A DNA stretch of 64,000 bases from Lepraria neglecta (GCA_033220425.1 CM065651.1:1054001-1118000), one strand, 5' to 3'; positions 22,469 through 32,568 are shown, counted from the first letter of the stretch. Made by a program: numbers and translations. The notes: a model not told the origin generated them from the sequence alone.

Positions 22469-24640
22469 ATGTCGGCGCTAGGGAGTTCGGTCATTAGTAC
22501 GTCTCACTAAACCTCGCGATTTCTTCATACTGACCCTTGAACAGACAAGTCGGGAAAGAAGTTCGCTCCCAAAGCACCAGCTCGGCGTCCAGCCGCCCCA
22601 ACATCTACACAGACTTCTGCCAGACCCAGCCTTGATAGACAGGTCCAATCACAGACCCCCCAACCCCAATCTGTAGCTCAGCGCGTCGCAGCATCTCCTA
22701 CACCCTCTATCGCTTTACCTACGCCAGCCGCAACCCAGCAGCCAGCGCCAACTGCTCAAGCAAAAACATCGCAGCAAGATGAATCTGCACCAATACCAAT
22801 TCCTTCGCGGAGTACCGCTGCATCAAGACGTGCTTCTCCTCTACCTGTCGTTCCCCAGAAACGACCCTCCGAACCACGACAAAGCCCCCGCCAACCTTCG
22901 CCAGTGACGCAGACAGCAGAGCATGGCCAGACTTCAGGAGCAACAGACTCAACCGCAGCGCCAAATGAGCCCGACCTACTGTTCTCTGATTTCCGCTCCA
23001 TCTCCAGACCTCCACCTTCTGCTCAGAAGGAAGCGTCGGTTTCAGCTGCTACTGGTCCACCGATTACAGCTACTCCTATCAGCACTCAAGCTACGCAAGA
23101 TGATACTCAAGCGCCAGCTGCAAAGCGTAGAAGGATAGCAAAGCCTCAAACGAGGAGCCCAGCTGCTCAAATAACTACTTCTGACGCAGATGCGAACGTA
23201 CCATTGCCCTCTACAGAAACTAATGATGTTGTCACAGAAGCATCAAGTACCGCAGACGTAAGGGCTGCATCAACACAAACTGCTCAAGCAAAGAAGACTA
23301 GACTAATAGCTCAGGGAAAACGCAAGAAACAAATCGAGGATGCGGCTGCTGAAAATGTTGCGGACGCAACACGGGGTCCATCAGCAAAGACGAAGAAGCC
23401 TAGAAAAAATGCAAAGGGAAAGCAAGCTGACAGAGGTCAAATAAACCCACCTGATGCACCTGCAGCCGCTACAGGAGAGTCTTCCGGTGCAGTTGACCAG
23501 AATGCTGTACCTCCCAAGGCCAAGAGGAAGTACACGAAGAGAAAGAGCAAACAGAGCATTGAAGATGCTGCAGCTGAAATAGTTGATGAAGCGGTGCAAG
23601 GCTCATCCAAGGATCCAACAAAGCGTGGCCGCAAGAGCGGGCGCGCAGCGACCCCTGAAGGAGCAGAAGCAATATTGATATCGACTTCCGAAGTCACAAT
23701 GTCAGATCTTTGCAAGGACAGACGTACAGGAAGGAAATCTGATTTTGACAAGCAAATCGAGGAGTATGAAAGAGCAGAATTCGTCCGTAAAAAACAGAGG
23801 CAGCTCCAAGAAGTTATGGGCCAAGCTGATTCAAATCGAGCTACTCCTGCTGAATCCGCCAACACAAGACTTGAACGTCAGAGGCGGGAGGAGAGCGTAG
23901 CTCAAAATGTGCCGAGAACCTATATTGTGGATGGTCAAATTCGAATCGACGAAGATTCCTTGCAGATAGATCGTCACGCAGCTGCTGCTGTCGAGCGCGC
24001 CCACGAGCAACTAGAAGCCGTTGACGAGACAAACCTTACGCGGAAGGTCAACTCTGCTACCTGGCTCAAGCGTGACAACAGCGGTGGCTGGAACGAACTG
24101 TTGACAGAGAGATTCTATGATGGTCTACGCATGTTTGGGACTGACTTTGAGATGATCAGCAAGATGTTTCCGGGCCGGACAAGACATAAGATAAAGCTCA
24201 AGTTCGTCAAGGAGGAGAAGGTCAACTATGACAAGATTAGGGCAACGCTGTTGGGCGAGCCGCTACCAGTTGATCTACCCGAGTTCGAGAAAATGGCGGG
24301 GACTGAATTTGATGATCCTCGGGAATTGGAGAGGGACATTGAGGAGGACCGGCAGAAATTGGAGGAACAGGTAGCTGCGGCAAAGCAGGCGATAGATTAT
24401 GCTAAGAGGGAGAGAGACGAGCAAATCGCTGCGGAGCGTGCGGCGGCGATTGGAGAGGAATCTTCGGCGAAGGAGAACCGGGGTAGGAAAGCCAAGAGGA
24501 AGAAAGGAGAGAAACGAGAGCAACGAAAGAAGGGTGGATCCACAAGGAAAGAGAAGCACGCAAAGAGGAAAGGCAAAGCGGGCGGGGACAATGTTGGTAG
24601 AGAGCTTGGTGAAGCCGTGGGAGCAGAAAATCAGACTTGA
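22469..24640 (+). CDS. BDP1: TFIIIB subunit B'' (Bdp1)
   Basis: Bdp1 joins TBP and Brf1 in TFIIIB and helps open promoters for RNA polymerase III at tRNA, 5S and U6 genes. Exon 1 (22469-22496) encodes MSALGSSVI. After a 48-nt intron, exon 2 (22545-24640) continues NKSGKKFAPKAPARRP, a recognisable fungal Bdp1 start. The total is 707 residues. The hallmark is the extended SANT/Myb domain near residues 510-570 (NSATWLKRDNSGGWNEL, GLRMFGTDFEMISKMFPGR, then RHKIKLKFVKEE). The N-terminal half is disordered, Gln/Pro/Ala-rich, and holds two related Lys-rich blocks containing IEDAAAE. The C-terminus is a Glu/Lys-rich charged region. Confidence 0.94.
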
Positions 24641-25150
24641 AGTGACAATGGACAGCGCACAAGCTGACTTGCTCATCCTCGCAGCTGGCAGAATAGTTCG
24701 GACATTGGCTCAACTCGACATGCATAAAGTTTTGAGAGTAACAGTGATTGCCTCAACTTCTGGGGTATAACCCGAAACAATTGTCTAATTATGATTTGGT
24801 AACCGGCTGTTTGTGCAATTACTTTCTGGAGCTGGAGCTGCCAGAGGGTAATTTCGTGAACGTTCGTCCGGACTATTTTGCTACCCACGAGCTCATCTTA
24901 AAGTAGCATGGCCATGATATCATGCTTTCTAGCGCTAGCTAACAATATCAGCCGGCTCTATCTTGTTCTGCTAAGACCACCTCTGAATGCTGTACATAAG
25001 GTGCAAGCAAAGAATAGAAGAAGACGTCCATGACGGGGTATACCTTGAACTAACCCCAAGCTCCAGGCGCCCAGCAAAACTCAATACCAGCAGCAATAAA
25101 TCCTCCTCTCCCGTGCTTGCTTTTGGTGCGTTCACACGTTCTGCCCACAT
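24641..25150. other. Intergenic between convergent BDP1 and SARAF
   Basis: About 510 bp flanked by two 3' ends. It contains AT-rich 3' untranslated-type sequence and no supported gene. Confidence 0.5.
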
Positions 25151-26134
25151 TCACCTCCTACTTGTCCCCCCAAAGCCCGAACTCTCATGCCTGCTCGATC
25201 CAAAGCTAGAGCTGGAACTAGATCTCGCACTTGGCCTCGTAGTGCCGCCACCACCACCCCACCTCGAACTTCCCTCCCCACCGTTGTCGTATCCATTATA
25301 TAAATTCGTGTTTGGGCCTTGGTTCCTAGGCGGCTGCTGCTGATTCTGCGCTCTGTTGCCCGCCGCATAACCAGCTGCAGCACCACCTACTGCACCGGTC
25401 CAAAATCCCGGCCTCCATCCTTCCCGAGCCGGCGCAGGAGCCGCTCTCGGCGCTCTCGTCGACGTCGATGTCGTCTTAGGCTTAGGTGGTGGGTGATAAT
25501 CATATGGTGGCGGTGGATCGTCGTTCCCTCCACCTCCACCGCCTCCTCCAAAGAATCCAGGCCGATTGTTTCCTCCAGGCCTTGGTCCATTGTCTCTTAA
25601 AAAAGCCGAGTATACCATCCAGCAAACCACCGCAATGAAAAGGATCCAGAACAACGCCGGTATCGCACCCTCCGCTGGCTTTCTAACCTCATCCCCACCC
25701 CGTACGCTCTTGCTCTTCTTCCCATACTTCTGCTCCCCGAGATCCGTGAGCATCAAGCGGTACTCGACTCCACAACTCCCTTTGAGCACATAGGGATCTG
25801 TACTCGACGTGAAACCCTCACACATCACGTCCGTGCTCCCCAGTTTGAACTCCAAAGGCAGATCAGCTGTGCATGTCCATTGTATGTCACCTTCGTCGTA
25901 TGAAGAGCCCTGGTTCTTGCAGCGTAGGATGTCTGCTTCGTAGAGGCCTTTTGCGGTGCCGCCTATGCATTTTATTTGCGGGAGGGGTGAGACGCGGTTG
26001 TGGGTCGTTTTTAAGCCGCTGCGGAGGGTGAGAGTCTTGACGTTGCTGAGGAGAACTCGTTCGGGGGATTTCTTTGCGAAGGAGAGTGTGGGGGTAAGGG
26101 CGAGGAGGGGGAGGAAGTAGGTGGGGAGGTGCAT
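25151..26134 (-). CDS. SARAF-like ER membrane protein (store-operated calcium entry regulator family)
   Basis: The SARAF (TMEM66) family comprises ER membrane proteins; in animals they dampen store-operated calcium entry through STIM1. A single exon encodes 327 residues. Residues 1-20 are a signal peptide (MHLPTYFLPLLALTPTLSFA). The luminal part (21-155) contains the family's cysteines in IKCIGGTAKGLY, DILRCKNQG and WTCTADLP. One transmembrane helix spans about 158-179 (IPALFWILFIAVVCWMVYSA). The cytosolic tail is Gly/Pro-rich and then Ser/Arg-rich. Fungi generally lack STIM/Orai, so the partner is unknown. It is divergent from FAP7, with 292 bp between starts. Confidence 0.9.
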   Translation of the reverse strand: MHLPTYFLPLLALTPTLSFAKKSPERVLLSNVKTLTLRSGLKTTHNRVSPLPQIKCIGGTAKGLYEADILRCKNQGSSYDEGDIQWTCTADLPLEFKLGSTDVMCEGFTSSTDPYVLKGSCGVEYRLMLTDLGEQKYGKKSKSVRGGDEVRKPAEGAIPALFWILFIAVVCWMVYSAFLRDNGPRPGGNNRPGFFGGGGGGGGNDDPPPPYDYHPPPKPKTTSTSTRAPRAAPAPAREGWRPGFWTGAVGGAAAGYAAGNRAQNQQQPPRNQGPNTNLYNGYDNGGEGSSRWGGGGGTTRPSARSSSSSSFGSSRHESSGFGGTSRR

Positions 26135-26426
26135 GGTTGGTGCTTAGACAGAGTCTCCGAAGAGGTATACGGCTGGAGGAAGATTAAGGAGCTGGAAGGA
26201 ACCAAAAAGAGGTGGAAATATTCCTTATAAGTGCATCCTTGAGGTAGATTTTTCTTTGTATTGAACAAGTGGTCTTTCCAAAGATGTCGAGCTCCACGCC
26301 AGGCTGCGAGCCACATATTCGAGAACGCTAGTGCGTCATCCCGCGCCCAAACCCTAACACAAACCCTAAGAGGGCAAAGTTTTTCTGGCCTCAGATTATT
26401 CCACAGGAGCAAGCACGCACTCAAAC

Positions 26427-27029
26427 ATGTCCAGAACCCAACCCAACATAATAATAACCGGCACGCCCGGCGTAGGCAAGACCAGCCACTGCGAGCTCCT
26501 AGCCACAAATACAGGCCTAAAGCACCTCTCCATCAACCAGATAGTCAAAGATCGCGGCTGCCATGATGGCTGGGATGCGGAATATAAGAGCTGGATAGTT
26601 GATGAGGATAAGGTGTGCCAATCTAATCCAATCCAATCCAACTCCGCAATTGCCTTCGCTGACAGGAGAAACCCAATTCAGCTCCTCGACTCCCTCGAAG
26701 CCGAAGTCCCCACCGGCGGCTACATACTAGACTGGCACGCGTGTGACCTCTTTCCTGAGTCATGGATTGATCTGGTGGTAGTGCTGCGTACGGAATCTAC
26801 GAAGCTTTATGATAGACTCAAGGCGAGGAATTATCCTGAGAAGAAATTACAGGAGAACCTTGACTCGGAGATCATGCAGGTGTTGTTGGAGGAGGCGAGA
26901 GAGGGATTTGATGCGGAGATAGTAGTGCAATTGAGGAGTGATGAAGTGAGTGATTTGGAGGGGAATGTGGAGAGGATTGAGGCGTGGATTGAGAATTGGA
27001 AGAAGGACAATTCAGGGAAAGAAGATTGA
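26427..27029 (+). CDS. FAP7: Adenylate kinase isoenzyme 6 / Fap7
   Basis: Fap7 is a nuclear/cytoplasmic NTPase-adenylate kinase that acts with Rps14 in late 40S maturation (18S rRNA 3' processing). Two exons (26427-26612, 26682-27029) give 177 residues, normal for the family. The Walker A loop is GTPGVGKTS (residues about 10-18). The conserved NINQIVKDRG-like segment reads SINQIVKDRG, followed by DEDK, LLDSLE and the typical DWHACDLFPE. The C-terminal helix carries EAWIENWKK. The 69-nt intron is a multiple of three without a stop, so unspliced message stays in frame, but removing it restores the family junction DEDK-LLD. The stop lies 37 bp from the convergent HAM1 stop. Confidence 0.95.
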   Translation: MSRTQPNIIITGTPGVGKTSHCELLATNTGLKHLSINQIVKDRGCHDGWDAEYKSWIVDEDKVCQSNPIQSNSAIAFADRRNPIQLLDSLEAEVPTGGYILDWHACDLFPESWIDLVVVLRTESTKLYDRLKARNYPEKKLQENLDSEIMQVLLEEAREGFDAEIVVQLRSDEVSDLEGNVERIEAWIENWKKDNSGKED

Positions 27030-27066
27030 AGAAAGCGTGATGGATTTGTTTATGGATGGATGGACC

Positions 27067-27859
27067 CTATATCTGGCTCTGCAACCACTCCTTCAACTTA
27101 ATAAGCGCCTTACCACGATGCGACAGCGAATTCTTCTTCGCCTTGTCCATCTCCGCATACGTCTCGCCCTCGTACTCGAAGATTGGATCCCAGCCTGCAC
27201 CAGTCAGTCAGTCATACCTCATCCCCACCCAACAACCGAAACTTGGGACAAATGAATCGCTGACATACCAAAATTAGTAGGACCTCGAGCAGGTACAATC
27301 TTCCCCTGCCCAGGAATCAGTTAGGCCTACCTATAGCCGAGGGCATAGTGGCGTACTGTGGTTCTCCCTTCAAAGATAAGAGGCTCATTTCCAGGTCCCT
27401 CACAATACGCAAACGTGCAGACGGCTTGGGCGGATTTGTCTTCGTAGGCTAGGAGCATGTTGTTGAGGCCTTCGTGGCCGAGGGCTTGGAGGAACCATTT
27501 GCTAGCATATTGTCTAAGCAAATCTTGGTCCAATATGACTGTGAGGGATGCACCCACATATACGGCCCGGGTAGCTCCTTTAGTGCATTAAAGCATAGAC
27601 ATGTATCTTCCGTCAAGACTGGTCCTCCTACCTCCAAATCCTTAGCACTAGAACCGTAGCAGTAGACCTCACCTAAAATATTACATACAATTGCAGCAGC
27701 CCTCCGACATTTATCCTTCGAAATCTCCTCAATCGTGCCTTGAATCTCTGTTAAATCTAGCGATTGACTCTGTAAAGGCACTATGTCGCCCAGAATTGCC
27801 TTGACTTCGGACAGCTTGTTCTTGTTGCCTGTGATGAAATTGAGTTCTGTAAGTGGCAT
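27067..27859 (-). CDS. HAM1: Inosine triphosphate pyrophosphatase (HAM1/ITPA)
   Basis: HAM1 hydrolyses ITP, dITP and XTP to monophosphates, keeping deaminated purines out of DNA and RNA; it is cytosolic and a dimer. Five exons (27859-27689, 27631-27558, 27501-27357, 27305-27269, 27194-27067) give 184 residues, the standard length. Motifs in order: nucleotide-binding [93 protein letters not shown] and SHRGKAL. Every one reappears only when the four introns are removed, which supports the splice calls. Intron 1 (27688-27632) is a stop-free multiple of three. The gene is convergent with FAP7. Confidence 0.94.
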
Positions 27860-28514
27860 GGTTGTGGATGCCAGTGATTTGTTCTAGAGTGGGGGTGTTA
27901 TAGGTAGAAGAAGACTAGGTGAGAGAGTCTAGCAATACTGCTTGCACAGCACAGGTTTTGATTTGAAGAAGAGAGTGCGGAGTTGTAGATTTGTGCTCGA
28001 TGCCACCAACACATTTACTACCAATACAAAAGCCCAATAAAGAGAGCAGGCATCTCCCAGAGAAAATAATGGGTATATGAATGAATTCTCCTCCATCTAA
28101 TCGATTAATGAATTAGTTAATTTTCGTGCAAGTCTAATCCTAATTTACATGTTCGCAAGTGGGTGTAAATTCTCATCCAACATCACAAAAATCCTCCAGC
28201 CTTGCCTCCCTAAATGCCAAAGCCTGATACAAGATCATCCAATCTGTAAGCCAATATCTTTCATCAGACATCAATGCATCACGTAGCACAAACCCCCTTC
28301 AGGATTAGATGCGCTCAATAAGGCCTGCTACACCCTGCTTAAACCCCAGCATAGTGCAGGGTACGCGATCCTGCAGGATTCGATCCATTAACCGACGCTT
28401 GGCTTGCAGCCCCTATGGGTAGGTACACTAAGTAGTCATAGCATGCCACAAGTTTAATGATTATACGTCAGATAAACGCAATGAACTCGACATCATTCTT
28501 GTCATTTTAATTTG
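27860..28514. other. AT-rich intergenic region with dyad symmetries
   Basis: About 650 bp, visibly more AT-rich than the surroundings, containing no gene. It holds a perfect 12-bp palindrome (ATCCTGCAGGAT, 28368-28379) and a 7-bp stem (ACCCTGC at 28332-28338, GCAGGGT at 28356-28362). These may be remnants of a small element, but no terminal repeats were found. Confidence 0.45.
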
Positions 28515-29879
28515 CTAGGGAATGTAATCTCTATCCTTAACGTTGTCTTCACGATTGGCAATTTCTAGAAGCACCCTACGACAACGCTCCACTGCTAGCT
28601 CCTCACGAGCTGCTTCCAAATCAAACCTCAGCTGATCGAAGGTCAATAGAAACCTTGTATTTCCCCCGTCTGTAGCATCGAGAGGGTAGAAGTCGCTCAA
28701 CTTAAGGTCAAGCTCCGTAGTTGGATTATCCGGAACAAAATACTATAACAAAACCGAGTTAGCATATATTGTAGCTGAATAGAAGAAAAGAAGTACAGCT
28801 TACTGATCGAGTTCCCTGCTGCTTCGCCTCTCCGTTTACAGTATCTCTCTTCCATATCTCGAGAAACACGCCCATCTCACCAACCCAAACCAAATTGTTA
28901 ATCTGGAGCGGGCCAAAGCTGTTGTTCGGATCTTTAAGACTGACCATAGAAGTATCAAGATCTTTGTGATCAGGGAACCCAAGGTCCTTGACCTCATCAT
29001 CTTCCAGTTTACTGGCAGGGGAAGAGTATCGAGGATTCTCCTCCACTTTAATCAGAATTACAGTCCTCATATCCCTGTTTCCTTCTATCCATAACTTGAC
29101 GTCGTCAATAAGTTCTTGATATGTTTCTGTGAAACCAATTTCAACCACAGCGGTGTATAAGACTTTATGATCTTGTCCTCTGTACTTAAACAGCACGTCT
29201 GGTTCCTTGTTAGTACCTTCGTAAGCCCCTGTAAAGGCTCCTACTCTTTGAGTCCCTACAGCACGGATTCGCCTCGCTACTTCAGACTGAAGGTCCTGTG
29301 TAGTAACGGCATCACTTCTAATAAAGGGAGACGCAAAAGTCTCGTAAACAGGTGAGGGCATCCATTGAATAATCCCAGTAGAAGTTCGGGAGTTGAAGGA
29401 GATAGATGGCCAGCTGAAAAAAGTCATGTTAGCTATCATAATTTATATATCAAGGTCCAAAGAGTATACCGAAGATCAAGTCCATCATCACCAATAGCCT
29501 TATACAGCTTTCGAAAATAACTTGCTGGCATTTGTACTCGTTCCACACTATTGAAAGGTATGAACTTCTGTTTTCTGCGTTCCTTGTTGGCGAGGATACT
29601 CTCTTTAAGTCTTGCCTCGTATATTGTAAGGTCTGAAGGCGTCAACATCTCGAGTGGGCTTTCAGGAGGGGTTGCTAGATGATTCGACGCGATAGGAGGA
29701 CTGGTAGTTGGTAAGACATTTTGCTTCAGAAGAGGTGCACGCTGGACATCTTCTGGTAGCGTTATCTTTTGTCGCGGCGGCAGTTTCAGGAATGGCGAGG
29801 TAGTAGAATAAGAGGTTCTGGAGAGCGACTGAAAGGCTGGACCTTGGCCAGAAGGCTGACGAGGATTGAAGCCTTTCAT
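28515..29879 (-). CDS. Orphan fungal protein with a possible PD-(D/E)XK-like fold
   Basis: Three exons joined at phase-consistent GT-AG sites (exon 1 ends at 29470, exon 2 is 29413-28804, exon 3 is 28742-28515). Taking the first in-frame ATG (29879, [13 protein letters not shown]), the protein is about 415 residues; the frame extends further upstream to a GTG at 30002, so an upstream exon is possible. No family is certain. The middle has a PD followed about 15-20 residues later by a beta-strand-like [13 protein letters not shown], then DDVKLWIEG and a hydrophobic strand TVILIKVEE. That order recalls PD-(D/E)XK-like proteins widespread in fungal genomes, but the usual lysine position appears to be Gly. 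It sits in an AT-rich pocket, which may mean recent arrival or lineage-specific evolution. Confidence 0.6.
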
Positions 29880-30227
29880 ACCCAGTGTGTAACCGCAAGT
29901 CCATCGCTTCTGGCAAGGACAAAAGGCAGACCGAAGGACCTTTGTCTTTGTCTCCAAGTGATAATTCTCCGATGTTGCGAATATGTATGATGAAGAAGAC
30001 ACACGACACTAATGCAATTTGGACTGACTTTTTGTGGTGTGTAACTTAGTTGAATTTTGTCCAGCTAAAAAGTGCTACTAAAGGTTTTTTTGTGGTGACT
30101 TTACCTAATTCGGGGATAGCTTCACTAGAAGAATTCCAGGCACCAACTAAATACTAAGCTAACTAAGCTAACCAAGCAATCGCACCTTCCAACTCAACCG
30201 ACACCAATTTCCAACGACGCATGGTTT
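29880..30227. other. Upstream region of the orphan gene
   Basis: About 350 bp, AT-rich, probably the promoter and leader of the orphan gene and the 3' flank of the glycosyltransferase gene. It contains a 9-bp tandem duplication (ACTAAGCTA twice, 30153-30170). Confidence 0.5.
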
Positions 30228-31748
30228 TTATACTCTTTCAACCTCCTTCTTACTCTCCATCCAGAATATTTCCAAGAGACTGTCAATGTCGCCTGCCACC
30301 CCTCGGTGAAGATACGATTGTCTTACACCTCCATCCACAACTGCAGAGTCTACGAGCCTATACTGGATCTTATCTTCATCCAGTATTAATTTTGGCCTTG
30401 TAGGCGCCAGCGAATGATCGGTACCATGATTATCCGATCCGTTAACAAAGTTTGGTTCGCCCCATGTTGCTTCCATCGCTGTTAAGTGCAAACCCTCGAG
30501 CTTTTTATTGGGATACGTCGCAATAGAGTACCCGTTGCTCAGGATCATGTCTTTCCCAAACTGCCACCGTTGGAGGAAGCATTCGCCGCACACGTCCGAG
30601 ACAAGATGCATTATTGGCAGGTTGTAACCCTTGCCACCGTCGCCTTTCGTCTTCCAATGGTGGAGAGATAGTGGCAAGCGTCCGCTTTCATAGATTCCCG
30701 ATAAATCTCCATCTAAGTCGACTTGGTGCAGGCTACGTTCGTTTGTCAACTTCGTGTCTGTGAGGAGGTGAATGCATTCCATGACGCGGATATCCCCAGC
30801 GTTGGCATGCGAAGTCTCTTTGCAAAGTTGATAGTTGCTAGCTAGGACTTCGGCCAGCGTGACGGACAGGAAGACACCAGCTCCGCCAAAGCCCATCATG
30901 CCATATTTGGTGACAGACCACCAATCTTCCGAGAGCCCGCCAATATAGTGCTGTTCACGAGGATCGTACTTTCCAAGCATGGAAAGGAGCGCGGGCATGG
31001 AAGGGAAGAAGGTGTCGTCGTCCAACATATTGATCCACTGGGTCTTGTCGTTGCGATTGTCATACATGATCTTGACCAGCGAAAAGTATTTCTCAGAGAA
31101 TATATCTTGGAGTCTAAGAGGGTCGAAGAGGGTGACATCCATGCCTAAGCCTCGCATTTTCGACTGCAATTCATCTTTCTGCTTTGGGTCTGCCTTGACT
31201 GCTGGTTTATTTTCGCGCCCCTCGGTTGCCCCAACCCGCTCCGACTCTATGACAATGACAAAGAGCTTGGCGTGCGTGCCCGGAAGCCAACGCAAGATCT
31301 GCGGTATGGAGTCATCCAGTCTTCTCAGCGTTGTCGAGATACCAAAGATCAGGTGGGAAGCGTCGCTAGGATCTTTCATGAATGCTGGCACAACAAGGAC
31401 AAGAGGCTCCGCACAATGTTGCGGTTCAACTTTCGAATCTTCGGTGAGATCTATGGTTTGGAAGTCCGGAAACAAAGATGTGTCGACCTTGGTGAGAGAA
31501 GCGCGCTTCCAGTCCGAGGTCTGGTTGACGATGATATCTCGGTGCGCATATCGAATAGGATATGTAAGGTCAAGACTGGCCAGCCAATCGAGCTTGTCGG
31601 GGCATGGCTCAACGTGATGTCCTTTCAATGCTGGTAGCCACTCAGCAGCAGGTGCGCCTTGCCGCGAATAGAGGTGGCCAACGAGGGTGACTGATGATAG
31701 GCAGAGAAGGAATAGGAAGGCGATGAGGCTCTTGGTGCGCAGAAGCAT
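30228..31748 (-). CDS. Putative GT31-like glycosyltransferase, type II membrane protein
   Basis: An intronless frame of 506 residues from ATG 31748. The N-terminus is a signal anchor (about residues 8-26, IAFLFLLCLSSVTLVG), giving a Golgi-type type II topology with a luminal catalytic domain. The metal-binding DxD-type motif appears as MLDDDTFFPS near residue 242. It is followed by YIGGLSEDWWS and a glycine-rich FGGAGVFLS block, the arrangement seen in Fringe/GT31-like enzymes, where the sugar nucleotide and Mn2+ bind. Downstream HHWKT and paired cysteines (CGECF) also fit. The acceptor and sugar cannot be read from sequence. Fungal members of this group are largely uncharacterised. Confidence 0.78.
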   Translation of the reverse strand: MLLRTKSLIAFLFLLCLSSVTLVGHLYSRQGAPAAEWLPALKGHHVEPCPDKLDWLASLDLTYPIRYAHRDIIVNQTSDWKRASLTKVDTSLFPDFQTIDLTEDSKVEPQHCAEPLVLVVPAFMKDPSDASHLIFGISTTLRRLDDSIPQILRWLPGTHAKLFVIVIESERVGATEGRENKPAVKADPKQKDELQSKMRGLGMDVTLFDPLRLQDIFSEKYFSLVKIMYDNRNDKTQWINMLDDDTFFPSMPALLSMLGKYDPREQHYIGGLSEDWWSVTKYGMMGFGGAGVFLSVTLAEVLASNYQLCKETSHANAGDIRVMECIHLLTDTKLTNERSLHQVDLDGDLSGIYESGRLPLSLHHWKTKGDGGKGYNLPIMHLVSDVCGECFLQRWQFGKDMILSNGYSIATYPNKKLEGLHLTAMEATWGEPNFVNGSDNHGTDHSLAPTRPKLILDEDKIQYRLVDSAVVDGGVRQSYLHRGVAGDIDSLLEIFWMESKKEVERV

Positions 31749-32568
31749 TGTGGACAGCTTCAGCAGTCTGAAGCAAGCGGCGAAAGTGCGCCTTTCGCTA
31801 TCTTTAGACGAGGTAGTTCCATAACATCTTCGATGTTATTGAAGACGATGGCCATCGATAGTCTAGGAGGAAGGGCGCTGCTTGACGTGCTCTGGAAGAT
31901 GGCAGAGGTGAAGAGGGAGAAGATATTGAGTAGCTTGGTAGCCGGCGTGTTCGACAGACACCATCTTGGTGACACCATCAAGGGGACGGCAATTGATACC
32001 TTAAAGCGGCCAAGACCCCGCCAAAGACCCCGCCAAGGACCCCACCAAGGGGAATTAAAAAAGCAAAATGCGATTTTAAAGATTGCCCTAAAGATCTTGA
32101 CGTTATTTGATGTTTAGCGGCCGATCTTTCCAATACCCAATCATAGGAATATTGAAGGAGAATGTGAGAATTTAGATAGGGGAGGAAATAACTTTGCTGT
32201 CATTGCCTTTATCCAATCCGTCTATGCAATACAGTAGTAATAGTAGACTGTACAAATAGGATCTGAAGAGGGCCTCTTCTAACCTTGGAGGCAACACCTT
32301 TTTGATGTCCTTAATGTCCTCAATGCCTCTGAACCCCCCCTAAAGACTAGGCGACCCGCCATTGCTGGGAATGTATCTCAAATACAGCTGACCATTCATA
32401 TGTGGCAGCACATCTGTCAGAATGCTCTGTAAATGCAAACATCGTCAAGCACCCGCTCAAATCCAAGGTGCGCACCATAGCAGTGGCCCAACCGTGCCCC
32501 GAAATATGATACACGAATATTAGAAAGGGGTATCGTCACTGACATCAAAGCTAATCATAGCCACACCC
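31749..32568. other. Intergenic with short repeats
   Basis: About 820 bp between the glycosyltransferase start and the myosin stop, both genes on the minus strand. No supported gene. It contains a perfect hairpin at 31821-31839 and a C-rich tandem repeat at 32010-32050. Confidence 0.5.
32010..32050. repeat. Imperfect tandem repeat, about 12-bp unit, three copies
   Basis: Three successive units of the form caagaccccgc, with small variations (caaagaccccgc, caaggaccccac). A minor local duplication with no evident function. Confidence 0.7.

Noticed and set aside
27300-27860. HAM1 read as a broken gene because several frames appear
   Set aside because: Removing four short GT-AG introns restores the full 184-residue family sequence with all motifs, so it is intact.
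28360-28395. Sequence resembling a tRNA T-loop (attcgatcc) near the palindrome
   Set aside because: No five-base T-stem, anticodon arm or acceptor pairing could be assembled around it.
30979-31617. Plus-strand 212-codon frame opposite the glycosyltransferase gene
   Set aside because: Antisense shadow of a long, intronless gene with clear GT31-type motifs.
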